Source: an uncultured Rhizobium sp. (GTDB lineage Bacteria > Pseudomonadota > Alphaproteobacteria > Rhizobiales > Rhizobiaceae). From it: a DNA stretch of 64,000 bases. The notes under the pieces were generated by a model that saw only the letters and a program-made list of their open reading frames with translations, had not been told where the DNA came from and ran no database searches. The stretch is from assembly GCA_945952315.1 (NCBI GenBank), contig CAMFIE010000005.1, positions 62,001 to 126,000 of the forward strand, written 5' to 3'. The translations under genes and the position numbers were made by a program. Below are positions 48,718-56,598 of the stretch, in pieces; the stretch's first letter is position 1; each line of letters starts with the position of its first letter.

Positions 48718-48817
48718 CAGACCCCCACCCCAGCCCTCCCCACAAGGGGGAGGGGGATTTTTCGGCATGCGCGACCCGCTCCCTCCCCCTTGTGGGGAGG
48801 GCTGGGGTGGGGGTCTG
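48718..48817. repeat. Palindromic intergenic repeat, 37-bp perfect inverted arms
   Basis: The 37 bases at 48718-48754 (starting CAGACCCCCACCCCAGCCCT) recur as an exact reverse complement at 48781-48817, 26 bases apart. Each arm itself contains CCTCCCCacaaGGGGGAGG. Very similar units occur at 60209-60247 and 60442-60483. They are short interspersed palindromic elements typical of rhizobial intergenic regions. Confidence 0.9.
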
Positions 48818-48840
48818 AAAGATTATGTGCAAAGCATCAT

Positions 48841-48978
48841 CTACTCGCCGCTGCCAATGCGCACCATCTGCACGCGATACCAGAGCAGCAGCCATGCCAA
48901 TGCAATACAAAGGCCCGGCCAGCCGATGACGATGGCGGCTTTGACCCAGTCGGGGGACTGGCTGTAAAATTCGATCAT
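48841..48978 (-). CDS. 45-residue single-pass membrane protein
   Basis: A short gene encoding MIEFYSQSPDWVKAAIVIGW and onward to VRIGSGE. One hydrophobic segment (about residues 15-34, IVIGWPGLCIALAWLLLWY) is followed by basic YRVQMVR, so the C-terminus is probably cytoplasmic. GGGAGCAGGA lies seven bases before the ATG at 48978, an excellent ribosome binding site. It is masked by longer overlapping reading frames in other frames. Function is unknown, but small proteins with SPDWVKA-type starts are familiar in rhizobia. Confidence 0.75.
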   Translation of the reverse strand: MIEFYSQSPDWVKAAIVIGWPGLCIALAWLLLWYRVQMVRIGSGE

Positions 48979-49277
48979 GATCCTGCTCCCTCAAAGTTGA
49001 CGCCCCGGAGAAAATCTCTGGTGGCCAGGGGAGCTAAGAAAACCGCAACGATACGGTCGATGTTGCCTTTAGGCTTTCGCCCTGGACATGCGCAACATCC
49101 TCCCCGGCCTTGAGAGGCAGGTGAGTGCATAAAGCACGGGTAGCCGCTCCCTGAAAAGAGAGTGCACACCGATCGTTGAGGGGTTTCTTAGGCCCCTGAA
49201 CGGGTTCTGCCCGTTCGATCACGAAGATAAGATATTTCGGATATGAAGGAAAGCAGGAATTAAAGATTGGATGTGGA

Positions 49278-49409
49278 GCTCTGCCCCTCATCCCCCTGCC
49301 GGGACCTTCTCCCCGCGAGCGGGGAGAAGGGGGCGGAACGGCAACCCCTTGCGTCCTTCTCCCCGTCAATACGGGGAGAAGGTGGCGGCAGCCGGATGAG
49401 GGGCAGAGC
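49278..49409. repeat. RIME-like palindromic element
   Basis: The ends GCTCTGCCCCTCATCC (49278-49293) and GGATGAGGGGCAGAGC (49394-49409) are perfect 16-bp inverted repeats. Inside are two hairpins with the same arms, CCTTCTCCCCG/CGGGGAGAAGG at 49305-49330 and 49355-49382. This organisation matches the Rhizobium intergenic mosaic element type. A fragment of the same end (TCCCTCATCCCCCTGCCG) occurs at 60157-60174. Confidence 0.88.
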
Positions 49410-49436
49410 AGAGGGTCTTCAAGACGCAACCAGAAC

Positions 49437-49467
49437 AAAAAAAGGGGCCGGAAAGGCCCCTTTTTTC
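49437..49467. terminator. Terminator of yebC
   Basis: AAAAGGGGCC pairs with GGCCCCTTTT around GGAAA, with A and T runs on the outside. It can act in either direction; yebC is read into it from the right. Confidence 0.9.
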
Positions 49468-49484
49468 ATTCTCATAGCAATCTG

Positions 49485-50231
49485 TCAGGCCGAAAGCTTG
49501 GCCATGATCTCTTCGGAGACGTCCATGTTGGAATAGACGTTCTGCACGTCGTCATCGTCTTCCAGCGTGTCGATCAGCTTCATCAGCGACTGGGCTTTTT
49601 CCTCGTCCACCGGAACGGTGTTCTGCGGGCGCCAGATGGCCTTGACGGTTTCGGCCTCGCCGAGCGTGGCTTCGAGCGCCTTCGACACATCGCCGATATC
49701 CTCGAAACCGCAGATGATCGTGTGGCCGTCCTCGTCGGAGGTCACGTCTTCCGCACCGGCCTCGATCGCGGCTTCCATCACCTTGTCAGCATCGCCGACG
49801 GATGCCTTGTAGGTGATTTCGCCGACGCGGTCGAAGGAGAAGGAAACCGAGCCGGTTTCACCCAACGCGCCGCCTGCCTTGGAGAAGGTGGAGCGCACGG
49901 AAGAGGCGGTGCGGTTGCGGTTGTCGGTCAGCGCCTCGACGATTACGGCGACGCCGCCCGGGCCATAGCCCTCGTAGCGGACTTCTTCGTAGTTTTCCGC
50001 GTCGCCGCCTGCCGCCTTCTTGATCGCGCGTTCGATATTGTCCTTCGGCATGGACTGCGCCTTGGCGTTCTGGATGGCCAGACGCAGGCGCGGGTTCATG
50101 TTCGGATCAGCCATGCCCGTCTTTGCCGCGACGGTGATTTCGCGGGCGAGCTTGGAAAACATTTTCGAGCGCACCGCGTCCTGACGGCCCTTGCGATGCA
50201 TGATGTTCTTGAATTGTGAATGGCCAGCCAT
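49485..50231 (-). CDS. yebC: YebC/PmpR-family protein
   Basis: A 248-residue member of the YebC/PmpR (TACO1) family, with [19 protein letters not shown] at the start and [19 protein letters not shown] in the middle. Members have been described as transcriptional regulators and, more recently, as factors that ease ribosome stalling. The ATG at 50231 is the family start. In many bacteria yebC neighbours ruvC; here ruvC lies about 13 kb away on the other strand. Confidence 0.95.
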   Translation of the reverse strand: MAGHSQFKNIMHRKGRQDAVRSKMFSKLAREITVAAKTGMADPNMNPRLRLAIQNAKAQSMPKDNIERAIKKAAGGDAENYEEVRYEGYGPGGVAVIVEALTDNRNRTASSVRSTFSKAGGALGETGSVSFSFDRVGEITYKASVGDADKVMEAAIEAGAEDVTSDEDGHTIICGFEDIGDVSKALEATLGEAETVKAIWRPQNTVPVDEEKAQSLMKLIDTLEDDDDVQNVYSNMDVSEEIMAKLSA

Positions 50232-50322
50232 GGCACCCCTGTTCACGTCTTCTTGTTGGGAATGGCGGCGTTATAGGCAGAAAGACCGTCTCTCGGCAAG
50301 CCGCAGCCCGGAAAATCAGCCG

Positions 50323-51147
50323 TTACGCCCAGAAAGGCGGAATGGTTTCGGCAAGGCGCGGGCCGAGCCGGAGCGGCGCGATCTTTTCGGCAAGGCCGGT
50401 CGCATCGGATATTTCCACGCCGACACCGCACAGCGTTGCCGGACCGCTTGCCGCCTCGAACCGGCCTTTCGGCATCTTCGAGATGAAGCGGTTGAGCGGC
50501 TCTTCCTTTTCCATGCCGAGCGAGCTGTCATAATCGCCGCACATGCCGGCATCCGACATATAGGCGGTGCCGCCGTTGAGGATCTGGTGATCGGCGGTCG
50601 GCACATGCGTATGCGTGCCGACAACGAAGCTTGCGCGGCCATCGACGAAATGGCCGAAGCACTGCTTTTCGCTGGTCGCTTCCGCATGGAAATCGAAGAC
50701 GATGGCATCGGCCTGGTCCTTCAGCGGGCAGGCCTCGAGGATGGCCTCCGCCGACTTGAAGGGATCATCCAGCTCCGGATGCATGAAGACGCGGCCCATG
50801 ATATTGGCCACCAGCACGCGCGCGCCATTGCGCGCATAGTAAAGTCCGGAGCCCTTGCCGGGCGTGCCTGCCGGATAGTTGGCAGGCCGCAGGAACTGGT
50901 CATGCCGCTGGCAGAAGCTCACGGCTTCCTTCTGGTCCCAGACATGGTTGCCGGTGGTCACCACATCGGCCCCGGCATTGATGGTTTCGAGATAGATGTC
51001 TTCGGTAATGCCGAAGCCGCCTGCCGCGTTTTCCCCGTTGACGATGACGAAATCCAGCTTCAGGTCGGAGATCAGACCCGGCAGCTTTTCCCAGACGGCC
51101 GTGCGTCCGGTCTTGCCCACCATGTCACCCAGAAAAAGAAGCCGCAT
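50323..51147 (-). CDS. YmdB-like metallophosphoesterase (TIGR00282 family)
   Basis: A 274-residue dinuclear metallophosphoesterase. FLGDMVGKTGR, VNGENAAGGFG, TTGNHVWDQKE, VFDFHAEATSEK and VGTHTHVPTAD supply the metal-binding residues. The Bacillus homologue YmdB hydrolyses 2',3'-cyclic nucleotides. Length and motifs are complete. It lies 12 bases downstream of the 5-FTHF cyclo-ligase gene on the same strand, and they are probably co-transcribed. Confidence 0.92.
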   Translation of the reverse strand: MRLLFLGDMVGKTGRTAVWEKLPGLISDLKLDFVIVNGENAAGGFGITEDIYLETINAGADVVTTGNHVWDQKEAVSFCQRHDQFLRPANYPAGTPGKGSGLYYARNGARVLVANIMGRVFMHPELDDPFKSAEAILEACPLKDQADAIVFDFHAEATSEKQCFGHFVDGRASFVVGTHTHVPTADHQILNGGTAYMSDAGMCGDYDSSLGMEKEEPLNRFISKMPKGRFEAASGPATLCGVGVEISDATGLAEKIAPLRLGPRLAETIPPFWA

Positions 51148-51159
51148 GCCACCTTGTCC

Positions 51160-51735
51160 TCATTCGAAACCGCGATAGCCGCTTTCGGTGATGATGGCGG
51201 AAAGGCCCACATCATGCGGCTCTGCGGGCACAGATGCCACTTCCTGGCAGTCAAAGGCAATGCCGATCAGCCGCGGGTTCATGCCTTTTTTGCGAAGACG
51301 GTCAATGGCGCGGTCATAGTGACCGGCCCCATAGCCGATCCGGTTGCCTTGCGGATCAAAGACGGAAAGCGGCATCAGCAGCAGTTCGGGGTCCAGCACC
51401 TCGGCCTCCGGTCCCGGGCCGCGGGTGCCGAAACCGGTATCGACCAGCACCGTATCCTTCCTGAGTTCCCGGAAGAGGATCGTCTCGCGATCCTGAACGA
51501 TCGGCAGGCAGAGGCGCGCGCCACGCTTTGCCAGATGATCGAGCAGCGGGCGGATATCGGCCTCCGAGCGGATCGGCAGAAAGCCGGAAATGATCGAGCC
51601 CGGCTGAAAGGCGATGTCTTCGCCATGGGTGGAAATCTGCAGGCTCTTTTCCAGCCGCTCTTCCACCGGAATGGCATCGCGCAGGGCAAGCCGCTCCTTG
51701 CGCAGGGCCGCCTTCTGTTCTTTCAAGCTCGTCAT
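51160..51735 (-). CDS. 5-formyltetrahydrofolate cyclo-ligase
   Basis: A 191-residue enzyme that uses ATP to turn 5-formyl-THF into 5,10-methenyl-THF. The N-terminus KAALRKERLALRDAI, FLPIRSEADI, and GYGAGHYDRAIDRL are diagnostic. In many proteobacteria this gene directly follows 6S RNA and zapA. Here ssrS and zapA are still upstream on the same strand, but a Nudix gene and an oppositely oriented Abi gene lie between. Confidence 0.93.
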   Translation of the reverse strand: MTSLKEQKAALRKERLALRDAIPVEERLEKSLQISTHGEDIAFQPGSIISGFLPIRSEADIRPLLDHLAKRGARLCLPIVQDRETILFRELRKDTVLVDTGFGTRGPGPEAEVLDPELLLMPLSVFDPQGNRIGYGAGHYDRAIDRLRKKGMNPRLIGIAFDCQEVASVPAEPHDVGLSAIITESGYRGFE

Positions 51736-51787
51736 CGTCGCTTTCCTTGCTCGTCGGGTCTTGCCGGAGTGTAATGACGCGCGGGTT

Positions 51788-52369
51788 TCAGGCTTCGCCG
51801 TTACCGACAGATTTCGCCCCCGATAGCACCAGTCTGCCGATGCGCGAAAGAGCCATCATCAGGGCTGCGGCATGCAGGCCCTGCTCCATGCCGCCACGGG
51901 TGACAAGCGCGACTGCCTCTTCGACCGAAAGATAGTCGACCGAAAGCTCTTCGCCATGCTCCAGATGCGGTTCGGCCAGTTTTTCGGCGCCGAGCAGAAC
52001 GGCCACATGCAGCCGGTTGGTCTGAAGGGCGGGATTTGCGGCCATGGAGCCGATATACTCCGCCCTTCCGCCGCCGAAGCCGGTTTCCTCGCGCAGCTCG
52101 CGCAAGGCCGCATCGAGCGGCGTCGCATCGCTTTCATCCACGCAGCCGCCGGGCAGTTCGAGCGACTGGCTGGCATTGCCATGCCGGTATTGCCGGACAA
52201 GCACGATCCGGTCATCGGCGGTGATGGCAACCGTCACCGCCCAGTCCGGATAGGAAAGCACATAATAGGGATCCAGCACCGCGCCGCGTTCGGTGACCAC
52301 CCGCTCACGGGTAAGGTGTATCCAGCGATCCGCCAGAAGCACGTCACTGCTCTCGACCGTCCATCCCAT
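51788..52369 (-). CDS. Nudix hydrolase (ADP-sugar pyrophosphatase-like)
   Basis: A 193-residue protein with the Nudix box in GGCVDESDATPLDAALREL followed by REETGFGGG. The surrounding fold is of the ADP-ribose pyrophosphatase type (YVLSYPDWAVTVAIT, VLVRQYRH). It probably cleaves a nucleoside diphosphate linked to another group. The spacer inside the box is slightly longer than canonical. It precedes the cyclo-ligase gene by 52 bases on the same strand. Confidence 0.88.
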   Translation of the reverse strand: MGWTVESSDVLLADRWIHLTRERVVTERGAVLDPYYVLSYPDWAVTVAITADDRIVLVRQYRHGNASQSLELPGGCVDESDATPLDAALRELREETGFGGGRAEYIGSMAANPALQTNRLHVAVLLGAEKLAEPHLEHGEELSVDYLSVEEAVALVTRGGMEQGLHAAALMMALSRIGRLVLSGAKSVGNGEA

Positions 52370-52442
52370 GCCCGATGCCTTTCATAAAGTGAGGCTGCGA
52401 GCCTTAGCGCGGAAGAAAGGCGCAGGAAACATGGAAATGAAA

Positions 52443-52475
52443 AAGCCTGCTCCTTTCGGAACAGGCTTCAACTCA
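52443..52475 (-). terminator. Minus-strand terminator between the Nudix and Abi genes
   Basis: On the minus strand AAGCCTG-TTCC-GAAA-GGAG-CAGGCTT runs into TTTTTC. It would stop transcription coming from the right, yet the only gene immediately to the right is the oppositely oriented Abi gene, with ssrS beyond it. It may be the original end of the zapA-ssrS transcript. Confidence 0.75.
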
Positions 52476-52580
52476 GGCGACAGGAAGGGGGGATTTCAAT
52501 CCGCTTGTCTTCAAGTCTTACATCAGTAAATATATGTCATTCTAAATCACAAGTCAACTGCGTGACGAAGCGGTATCGGG

Positions 52581-53261
52581 ATGATCGACCAAACGCCAGA
52601 ATTGCGTGAAAACCTGCCACAGCTTCTTTCGGCAGCCCGGTTAAGCACATATCTCGAAGCCTGCGGTCACGACCTTTCCGGAGCGCTGGCGCTTTACGAC
52701 TGGAACATGCACGTTTCAGCCGCCTTCATGGTCCCATTGCATCTTGCGGAAATCGCATTCAGGAACGCGGTTGCAGACGTCCTAGCCAAGGTTCACGGCT
52801 CATCCTGGCCTTGGTCGTCCGGCTTCCAGAGCAGCTTGCAGGACAGGGGTGTCACCGGCCGATACTCCGCAAAAAGCGATTTGCAACGGGTCAGCGCCAA
52901 GGCAGGGTCTGTGTCCCAGGTGACGACGGAACTGAAATTCGCCTTCTGGGAGATGCTGGTTTCAACGAGCCAATACCAGCGCCTATGGCAAAACCACCTG
53001 CACCTCTCGTTTTCCGGGATGAAACGGGACTTGCCAGCGCGCGATTGCTTGAAACTGCTTCAGGCAACAGTTCGGCACGTTCGGCACCTGCGCAATCGAA
53101 TAGCCCATCATGAGCCGATCTTTTACCGTGACCTTCAGGCAGATCTTGAATGGGTGCGGGTGCTTCTGGAATGGCGATCACCGGCAGGGGCGCGATGGAT
53201 GCAGACCACCGAGACTGTCACGCCCCTCTTGCAAAGGGCGCCGCGGCATTCACGCAAATGA
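52581..53261 (+). CDS. Abi-family/HEPN-type protein
   Basis: A 226-residue helical protein resembling the Abi (Abi_2-like) family linked to abortive phage infection. The C-terminal part carries RNRIAHHEPI (Arg171-x4-His176), the HEPN RNase-type R-x4-6-H motif, and the N-terminal part SAARLSTYLEACGHD and DWNMHVSAAFMVPL. An AT-rich promoter-like region precedes it, but the Shine-Dalgarno sequence is weak. It is convergent with ssrS, ending only eight bases from its mature 3' end, and looks inserted into the zapA-ssrS-cyclo-ligase neighbourhood. RNase or defence activity is inferred only. Confidence 0.75.
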   Translation: MIDQTPELRENLPQLLSAARLSTYLEACGHDLSGALALYDWNMHVSAAFMVPLHLAEIAFRNAVADVLAKVHGSSWPWSSGFQSSLQDRGVTGRYSAKSDLQRVSAKAGSVSQVTTELKFAFWEMLVSTSQYQRLWQNHLHLSFSGMKRDLPARDCLKLLQATVRHVRHLRNRIAHHEPIFYRDLQADLEWVRVLLEWRSPAGARWMQTTETVTPLLQRAPRHSRK

Positions 53262-53268
53262 AGGTTAA

Positions 53269-53430
53269 GGTGCGATCCACACAACCGATGGAAACGGTGA
53301 TCCTGGGCGCCTACGAAAGTAGGTGGGCGCCGTGTGCTCCGGCCCACGAGCCGGAACAGGGACAGCTCCCTTAGGATCGGGTATGGCCCCGAGGATTCGA
53401 TTGTTCCTGTCGGGAAGGGCAGACCGCACA
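53269..53430 (-). ncRNA. ssrS: 6S RNA
   Basis: The minus strand just downstream of zapA encodes an RNA of about 160 bases whose ends pair as GUGCGGUC (53429-53422) with GAUCGCAC (53277-53270). Between them lie segments typical of alphaproteobacterial 6S RNA, including CCUAAGGGAGCUGUCCCUG and CCGGCUCGUGGGCCGG, giving one long irregular hairpin. TATATT at 53439-53434 is a suitable -10. 6S RNA mimics an open promoter and holds the housekeeping RNA polymerase in stationary phase. The position after zapA is the classical one. Confidence 0.85.
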
Positions 53431-53433
53431 CTC

Positions 53434-53439
53434 AATATA
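53434..53439 (-). promoter_or_regulatory. -10 element of ssrS
   Basis: TATATT on the minus strand lies about seven bases before the predicted 5' end of 6S RNA. The -35 region is not well conserved. Confidence 0.45.
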
Positions 53440-53496
53440 AGCGAAGTTCGGCAAAACACCAGTGGCGTTTGCGTGACAGGCGGCAGAGAGAACAGA

Positions 53497-53874
53497 TTAA
53501 TTCGGGCTGCCTGCCGGGCGTCCGGAAACGCGGGCGGCAAGCGAGAGCAGGCGCTGGCTGACATCATCCAGCGTATGGGCGACCGCCTCTTCTGTACGGG
53601 CAGTGGAGGCCAGCACCGTGTCGCGATTGCGCTTCAGGTTTTCCACGTCACTTTCCAGCGCCTTCAGCCGCCTGGACGTTTCGGAAAGCTCGTCCATCAC
53701 CATGATGCCTGCCATGACGGTGATCCGCAGATCGCCGATTTCGCCGAACTGGCCCTTGAGATGGCCGACATATCGGTCAAAACGGGCGGCAAGCTCGGTC
53801 AGATGGCCTTCCTGACCCTCTTCGCAGGCCATGCGATAGGCCTTGCCGTCGATCATAACCGTGACTTGCGCCAT
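53497..53874 (-). CDS. zapA: Cell division protein ZapA
   Basis: A 125-residue protein with the N-terminal ZapA fold (VTVMIDGKAYRMACEEG, RITVMAGIMVMDEL) and a C-terminal coiled coil. ZapA cross-links FtsZ protofilaments at the division site. The length is normal. It follows the DUF4164 gene by 24 bases on the same strand and is followed by ssrS, as in many proteobacteria. Confidence 0.93.
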   Translation of the reverse strand: MAQVTVMIDGKAYRMACEEGQEGHLTELAARFDRYVGHLKGQFGEIGDLRITVMAGIMVMDELSETSRRLKALESDVENLKRNRDTVLASTARTEEAVAHTLDDVSQRLLSLAARVSGRPAGSPN

Positions 53875-53898
53875 GGCGAGGCCCTTCCTTACTCTTTA

Positions 53899-54180
53899 TT
53901 ACCGGTCAAGAACGGCACGAATGGTTTCCATGGCGGTGACGAGCCTGCGCGACACTTCGCGATTGACCTCTTCCAGCCGGTTGGCGCGGAATTCCGACTG
54001 GTCGAGCTCCTGCGCCAGACGCGAACGGTCGGCGTGGACACGGCGTACCTCGCCCTCGATCTCGCCCTGCTCGCGCTCCCGCTCGAAACGGGCATCCACC
54101 GCGCTTTCAAGCTGGCCGATGGCCGCCTTGAGGCCCGCGAGCGCCGCATCCAGGGAATTGCCTTGCGACATGTCTGTCAT
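53899..54180 (-). CDS. DUF4164 coiled-coil protein
   Basis: A 93-residue protein, almost wholly coiled coil (ARFEREREQGEIEGEVRR and onward), of the DUF4164 family that regularly precedes zapA in Rhizobiales. It might assist ZapA or FtsZ, by context only. The ATG at 54180 is used; a second ATG at 54171 is possible. A promoter-like pair lies about 80-110 bases upstream. Confidence 0.85.
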   Translation of the reverse strand: MTDMSQGNSLDAALAGLKAAIGQLESAVDARFEREREQGEIEGEVRRVHADRSRLAQELDQSEFRANRLEEVNREVSRRLVTAMETIRAVLDR

Positions 54181-54260
54181 TCCAGCCTGTTACACCAACA
54201 TCAAAAGCCGGTCCGCGGGGACGAATCGTTGCGCGTCCCACAGCCCGCATCACGAAACCA

Positions 54261-54289
54261 CGTTATTCCCGCCGTTTACCATGCGTCAA
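54261..54289 (-). promoter_or_regulatory. Candidate promoter of DUF4164-zapA-ssrS
   Basis: On the minus strand TTGACG (54289-54284) and ATAACG (54266-54261) are 17 bases apart. Confidence 0.5.
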
Positions 54290-54335
54290 CCAAAGCGCCG
54301 GGTTGTGCGCCGGGCAGAGGCGCTTTGACCACAGA

Positions 54336-54351
54336 AATCGATCAATCGATT
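54336..54351. promoter_or_regulatory. Perfect dyad upstream of the tkt promoter
   Basis: AATCGAT-CA-ATCGATT is fully symmetric in its arms and lies about 90 bases before the tkt -35. It could be an operator for a regulator of the tkt-gap-pgk region. The regulator is unknown. Confidence 0.4.
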
Positions 54352-54442
54352 GAATGGCCGGATCATCTGCCGATGGTTACTTTCAACAATCATCAACTTC
54401 TGACCGGCACCGATGAAAAAGGCTGAAGAAGCGGCGGATTTG

Positions 54443-54470
54443 TTGACTCCAAGCCCTGACCTGCTATGGA
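54443..54470 (+). promoter_or_regulatory. Candidate tkt promoter
   Basis: TTGACT (54443-54448) and TATGGA (54465-54470) are 16 bases apart and resemble the rhizobial CTTGAC/CTATAT consensus. The leader would be about 65 bases. Confidence 0.5.
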
Positions 54471-54542
54471 TCAGCCGCCTTTTGACGGTCATTCCCGGGC
54501 GGGAAAACCGTTTCCCTTTCCCCGGAACACTTGGGAGCAGAC

Positions 54543-56519
54543 ATGATCTCTCGCGAAACACACAACCGGATGGCAAATGCGATCCGCTTTCTGTCCATGG
54601 ATGCCGTCGAGAAGGCCAATTCCGGCCATCCCGGCCTGCCGATGGGCGCGGCAGACATCGCCACCGTGCTCTTTACCCGCTGCATGAAGTTTGATCCGAA
54701 GAACCCGCTCTGGCCGGACCGCGACCGTTTCGTGCTGTCTGCCGGTCACGGCTCGATGCTGCTTTATTCCGTGCTGCATCTCACCGGTTATGAAGACATG
54801 ACCATGGACGAGATCCGCAATTTCCGCCAGATGGGCGCAAAGACCGCGGGCCATCCGGAATATGGCCACGCAACCGGCATCGAAACCACCACAGGCCCGC
54901 TTGGCCAGGGCATCGCGACGGCTGTGGGCATGGCGATTGCGGAAAAGAAGCTCGCCGACGAGTTCGGTGCCGACCTGCAGGATCACCACACCTTCGTTCT
55001 CGTCGGTGATGGCTGCCTGATGGAAGGCATCAGCCAGGAAGCGATTTCGCTTGCCGGTCACCTGAAGCTGAACAAGCTGATCGTGATCTGGGACGACAAC
55101 AACATCTCCATCGACGGCCCGATCTCGATTTCGGATTCCACCGACCAGCACATGCGCTTCCGCGCCTCGGGCTGGAACACCGTTGCGATCGACGGCCATG
55201 ATCCGGACGCGATCCATGCGGCGATCGAAGCCGCGAAGCTCTCCGACAAGCCGACGATGATCGCCGCAAAGACGGTGATCGGCTTCGGTGCGCCGAACAA
55301 GGCCGGCACGCACAAGGTGCATGGCTCGCCGCTCGGTGCGGATGAAATCGCTGCGGCCCGCGTGGCGCTCGGCTGGGATGCAGAAGCCTTCACCGTTCCG
55401 GCAGACGTGCTTTCGGCCTGGCGTGAAGCCGGTGCCAAGGGCGCTTCCACCCGCGAAGCCTGGGAAAAGCGTCTGGCTGCCTCCGACAAGAAGGCCGAGT
55501 TCTCGCGCCGCTTTGCCGGTGAACTGCCGGGCACGCTCAAGGGCGCGATTGCCGCCTACAAGCAGAAGCTTGCCGAGACCAAGCCGAACCCGGCCACCCG
55601 CAAGGCATCGGAAGATGCACTCGAAGTGATCAATGGCGTGCTTGCCGAAACCATCGGCGGCTCGGCCGACCTCACCGGCTCGAACAACACCAAAACCAGC
55701 CAGACGAAGTCGATCACCCCGACCGATTTCTCCGGCCGCTATCTCCATTACGGCATCCGCGAGCATGGCATGGCGGCGGCGATGAACGGCCTTGCGCTGC
55801 ATGGCGGTTTGATCCCCTATTCCGGCGGCTTCCTGATCTTCTCGGATTACTGCCGTCCGTCGATCCGGCTTGCGGCACTGATGGGCATCCGCGTCATCCA
55901 TGTGCTGACGCATGATTCCATCGGCCTTGGCGAGGATGGCCCGACCCACCAGCCGGTCGAGCACATGGCGGCGCTGCGCGCCATTCCGAACCTTCTGATG
56001 TTCCGCCCGGCGGATGCGACGGAAACGGTGGAATGCTGGCAGGCGGCGCTCGAGAACCAGCACCGCCCGTCCGGTCTTGCGCTCACCCGCCAGAACCTGA
56101 TGCCGGTTCGCACCAGCTATGTGGAAGAAAACCTCTCCGCCCGCGGTGCCTATGAACTGATGGCCGCCGACAAGGCGCCGGTCACGATCTTCGCCTCCGG
56201 TTCGGAAGTGGAAATCGCTGTTAAGGCAAAGGACCTGCTGGCGGCGAAGAACATTGCCGCCCGCGTGGTCTCCGTGCCCTGCTTCGAGCTTTTCGCCGAC
56301 CAGCCGGAAGACTATCGCAAGTCCGTCATCGGCAATTCGCCGGTCAAGATCGCGGTTGAAGCCGCCATCCGTCAGGGCTGGGATGCCTTCATCGGTTCGG
56401 ACGGCATCTTCATCGGCATGACCGGCTTTGGCGCTTCGGCTCCCTACAAGCAGCTCTACGCCCATTTCGGCATCACGCCGGAAGCGGTGGCGGATGCGGC
56501 CTCGGCAAAGCTTGCCTGA
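54543..56519 (+). CDS. tkt: Transketolase
   Basis: The 658-residue thiamine diphosphate enzyme moves two-carbon units between sugar phosphates in the pentose phosphate and Calvin pathways. The N-terminal SGHPGLPMG, the cofactor-binding [14 protein letters not shown], and the pyrimidine-domain [17 protein letters not shown] and [16 protein letters not shown] are all present. GGGAG precedes the ATG at 54543. It is the first gene of the tkt-gap-pgk set; gap follows after 79 bases. Confidence 0.97.
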   Translation: MISRETHNRMANAIRFLSMDAVEKANSGHPGLPMGAADIATVLFTRCMKFDPKNPLWPDRDRFVLSAGHGSMLLYSVLHLTGYEDMTMDEIRNFRQMGAKTAGHPEYGHATGIETTTGPLGQGIATAVGMAIAEKKLADEFGADLQDHHTFVLVGDGCLMEGISQEAISLAGHLKLNKLIVIWDDNNISIDGPISISDSTDQHMRFRASGWNTVAIDGHDPDAIHAAIEAAKLSDKPTMIAAKTVIGFGAPNKAGTHKVHGSPLGADEIAAARVALGWDAEAFTVPADVLSAWREAGAKGASTREAWEKRLAASDKKAEFSRRFAGELPGTLKGAIAAYKQKLAETKPNPATRKASEDALEVINGVLAETIGGSADLTGSNNTKTSQTKSITPTDFSGRYLHYGIREHGMAAAMNGLALHGGLIPYSGGFLIFSDYCRPSIRLAALMGIRVIHVLTHDSIGLGEDGPTHQPVEHMAALRAIPNLLMFRPADATETVECWQAALENQHRPSGLALTRQNLMPVRTSYVEENLSARGAYELMAADKAPVTIFASGSEVEIAVKAKDLLAAKNIAARVVSVPCFELFADQPEDYRKSVIGNSPVKIAVEAAIRQGWDAFIGSDGIFIGMTGFGASAPYKQLYAHFGITPEAVADAASAKLA

Positions 56520-56598
56520 CATCTGACGGCGCGGCCCGACACCTGCCGCGCTGCCCCAATCCTTCTCAAGACGAAGCTTCAAAAGCGGGAGAGTGAAC

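Larger units (their letters stand above)
48979..49484. other. Intergenic region with structured segment and RIME-like repeat
   Basis: About 500 bases without a supportable gene. At 49171-49220 a three-way-junction fold is possible: GATCG/CGATC outside, with hairpins AGGGG/CCCCT and GAACGGG/CCCGTTC inside. The right part holds the RIME-like repeat (49278-49409) and the yebC terminator. Confidence 0.55.
54181..54542. other. Divergent promoter region between DUF4164 and tkt
   Basis: About 360 bases without a gene. It holds a minus-strand promoter candidate (54261-54289), a perfect dyad AATCGATCAATCGATT (54336-54351), and a plus-strand promoter candidate for tkt (54443-54470). Confidence 0.6.

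Noticed and set aside
48718..48817. CRISPR-like appearance of repeated GC-rich units
   Set aside because: There are only two arms in inverted orientation and no regular spacers; it is a palindromic intergenic repeat.
48469..49113. A 214-codon plus-strand frame covering the small membrane protein genes and repeat
   Set aside because: It includes the palindromic repeat and antisense sequence of the 45-residue gene; composition is non-coding.
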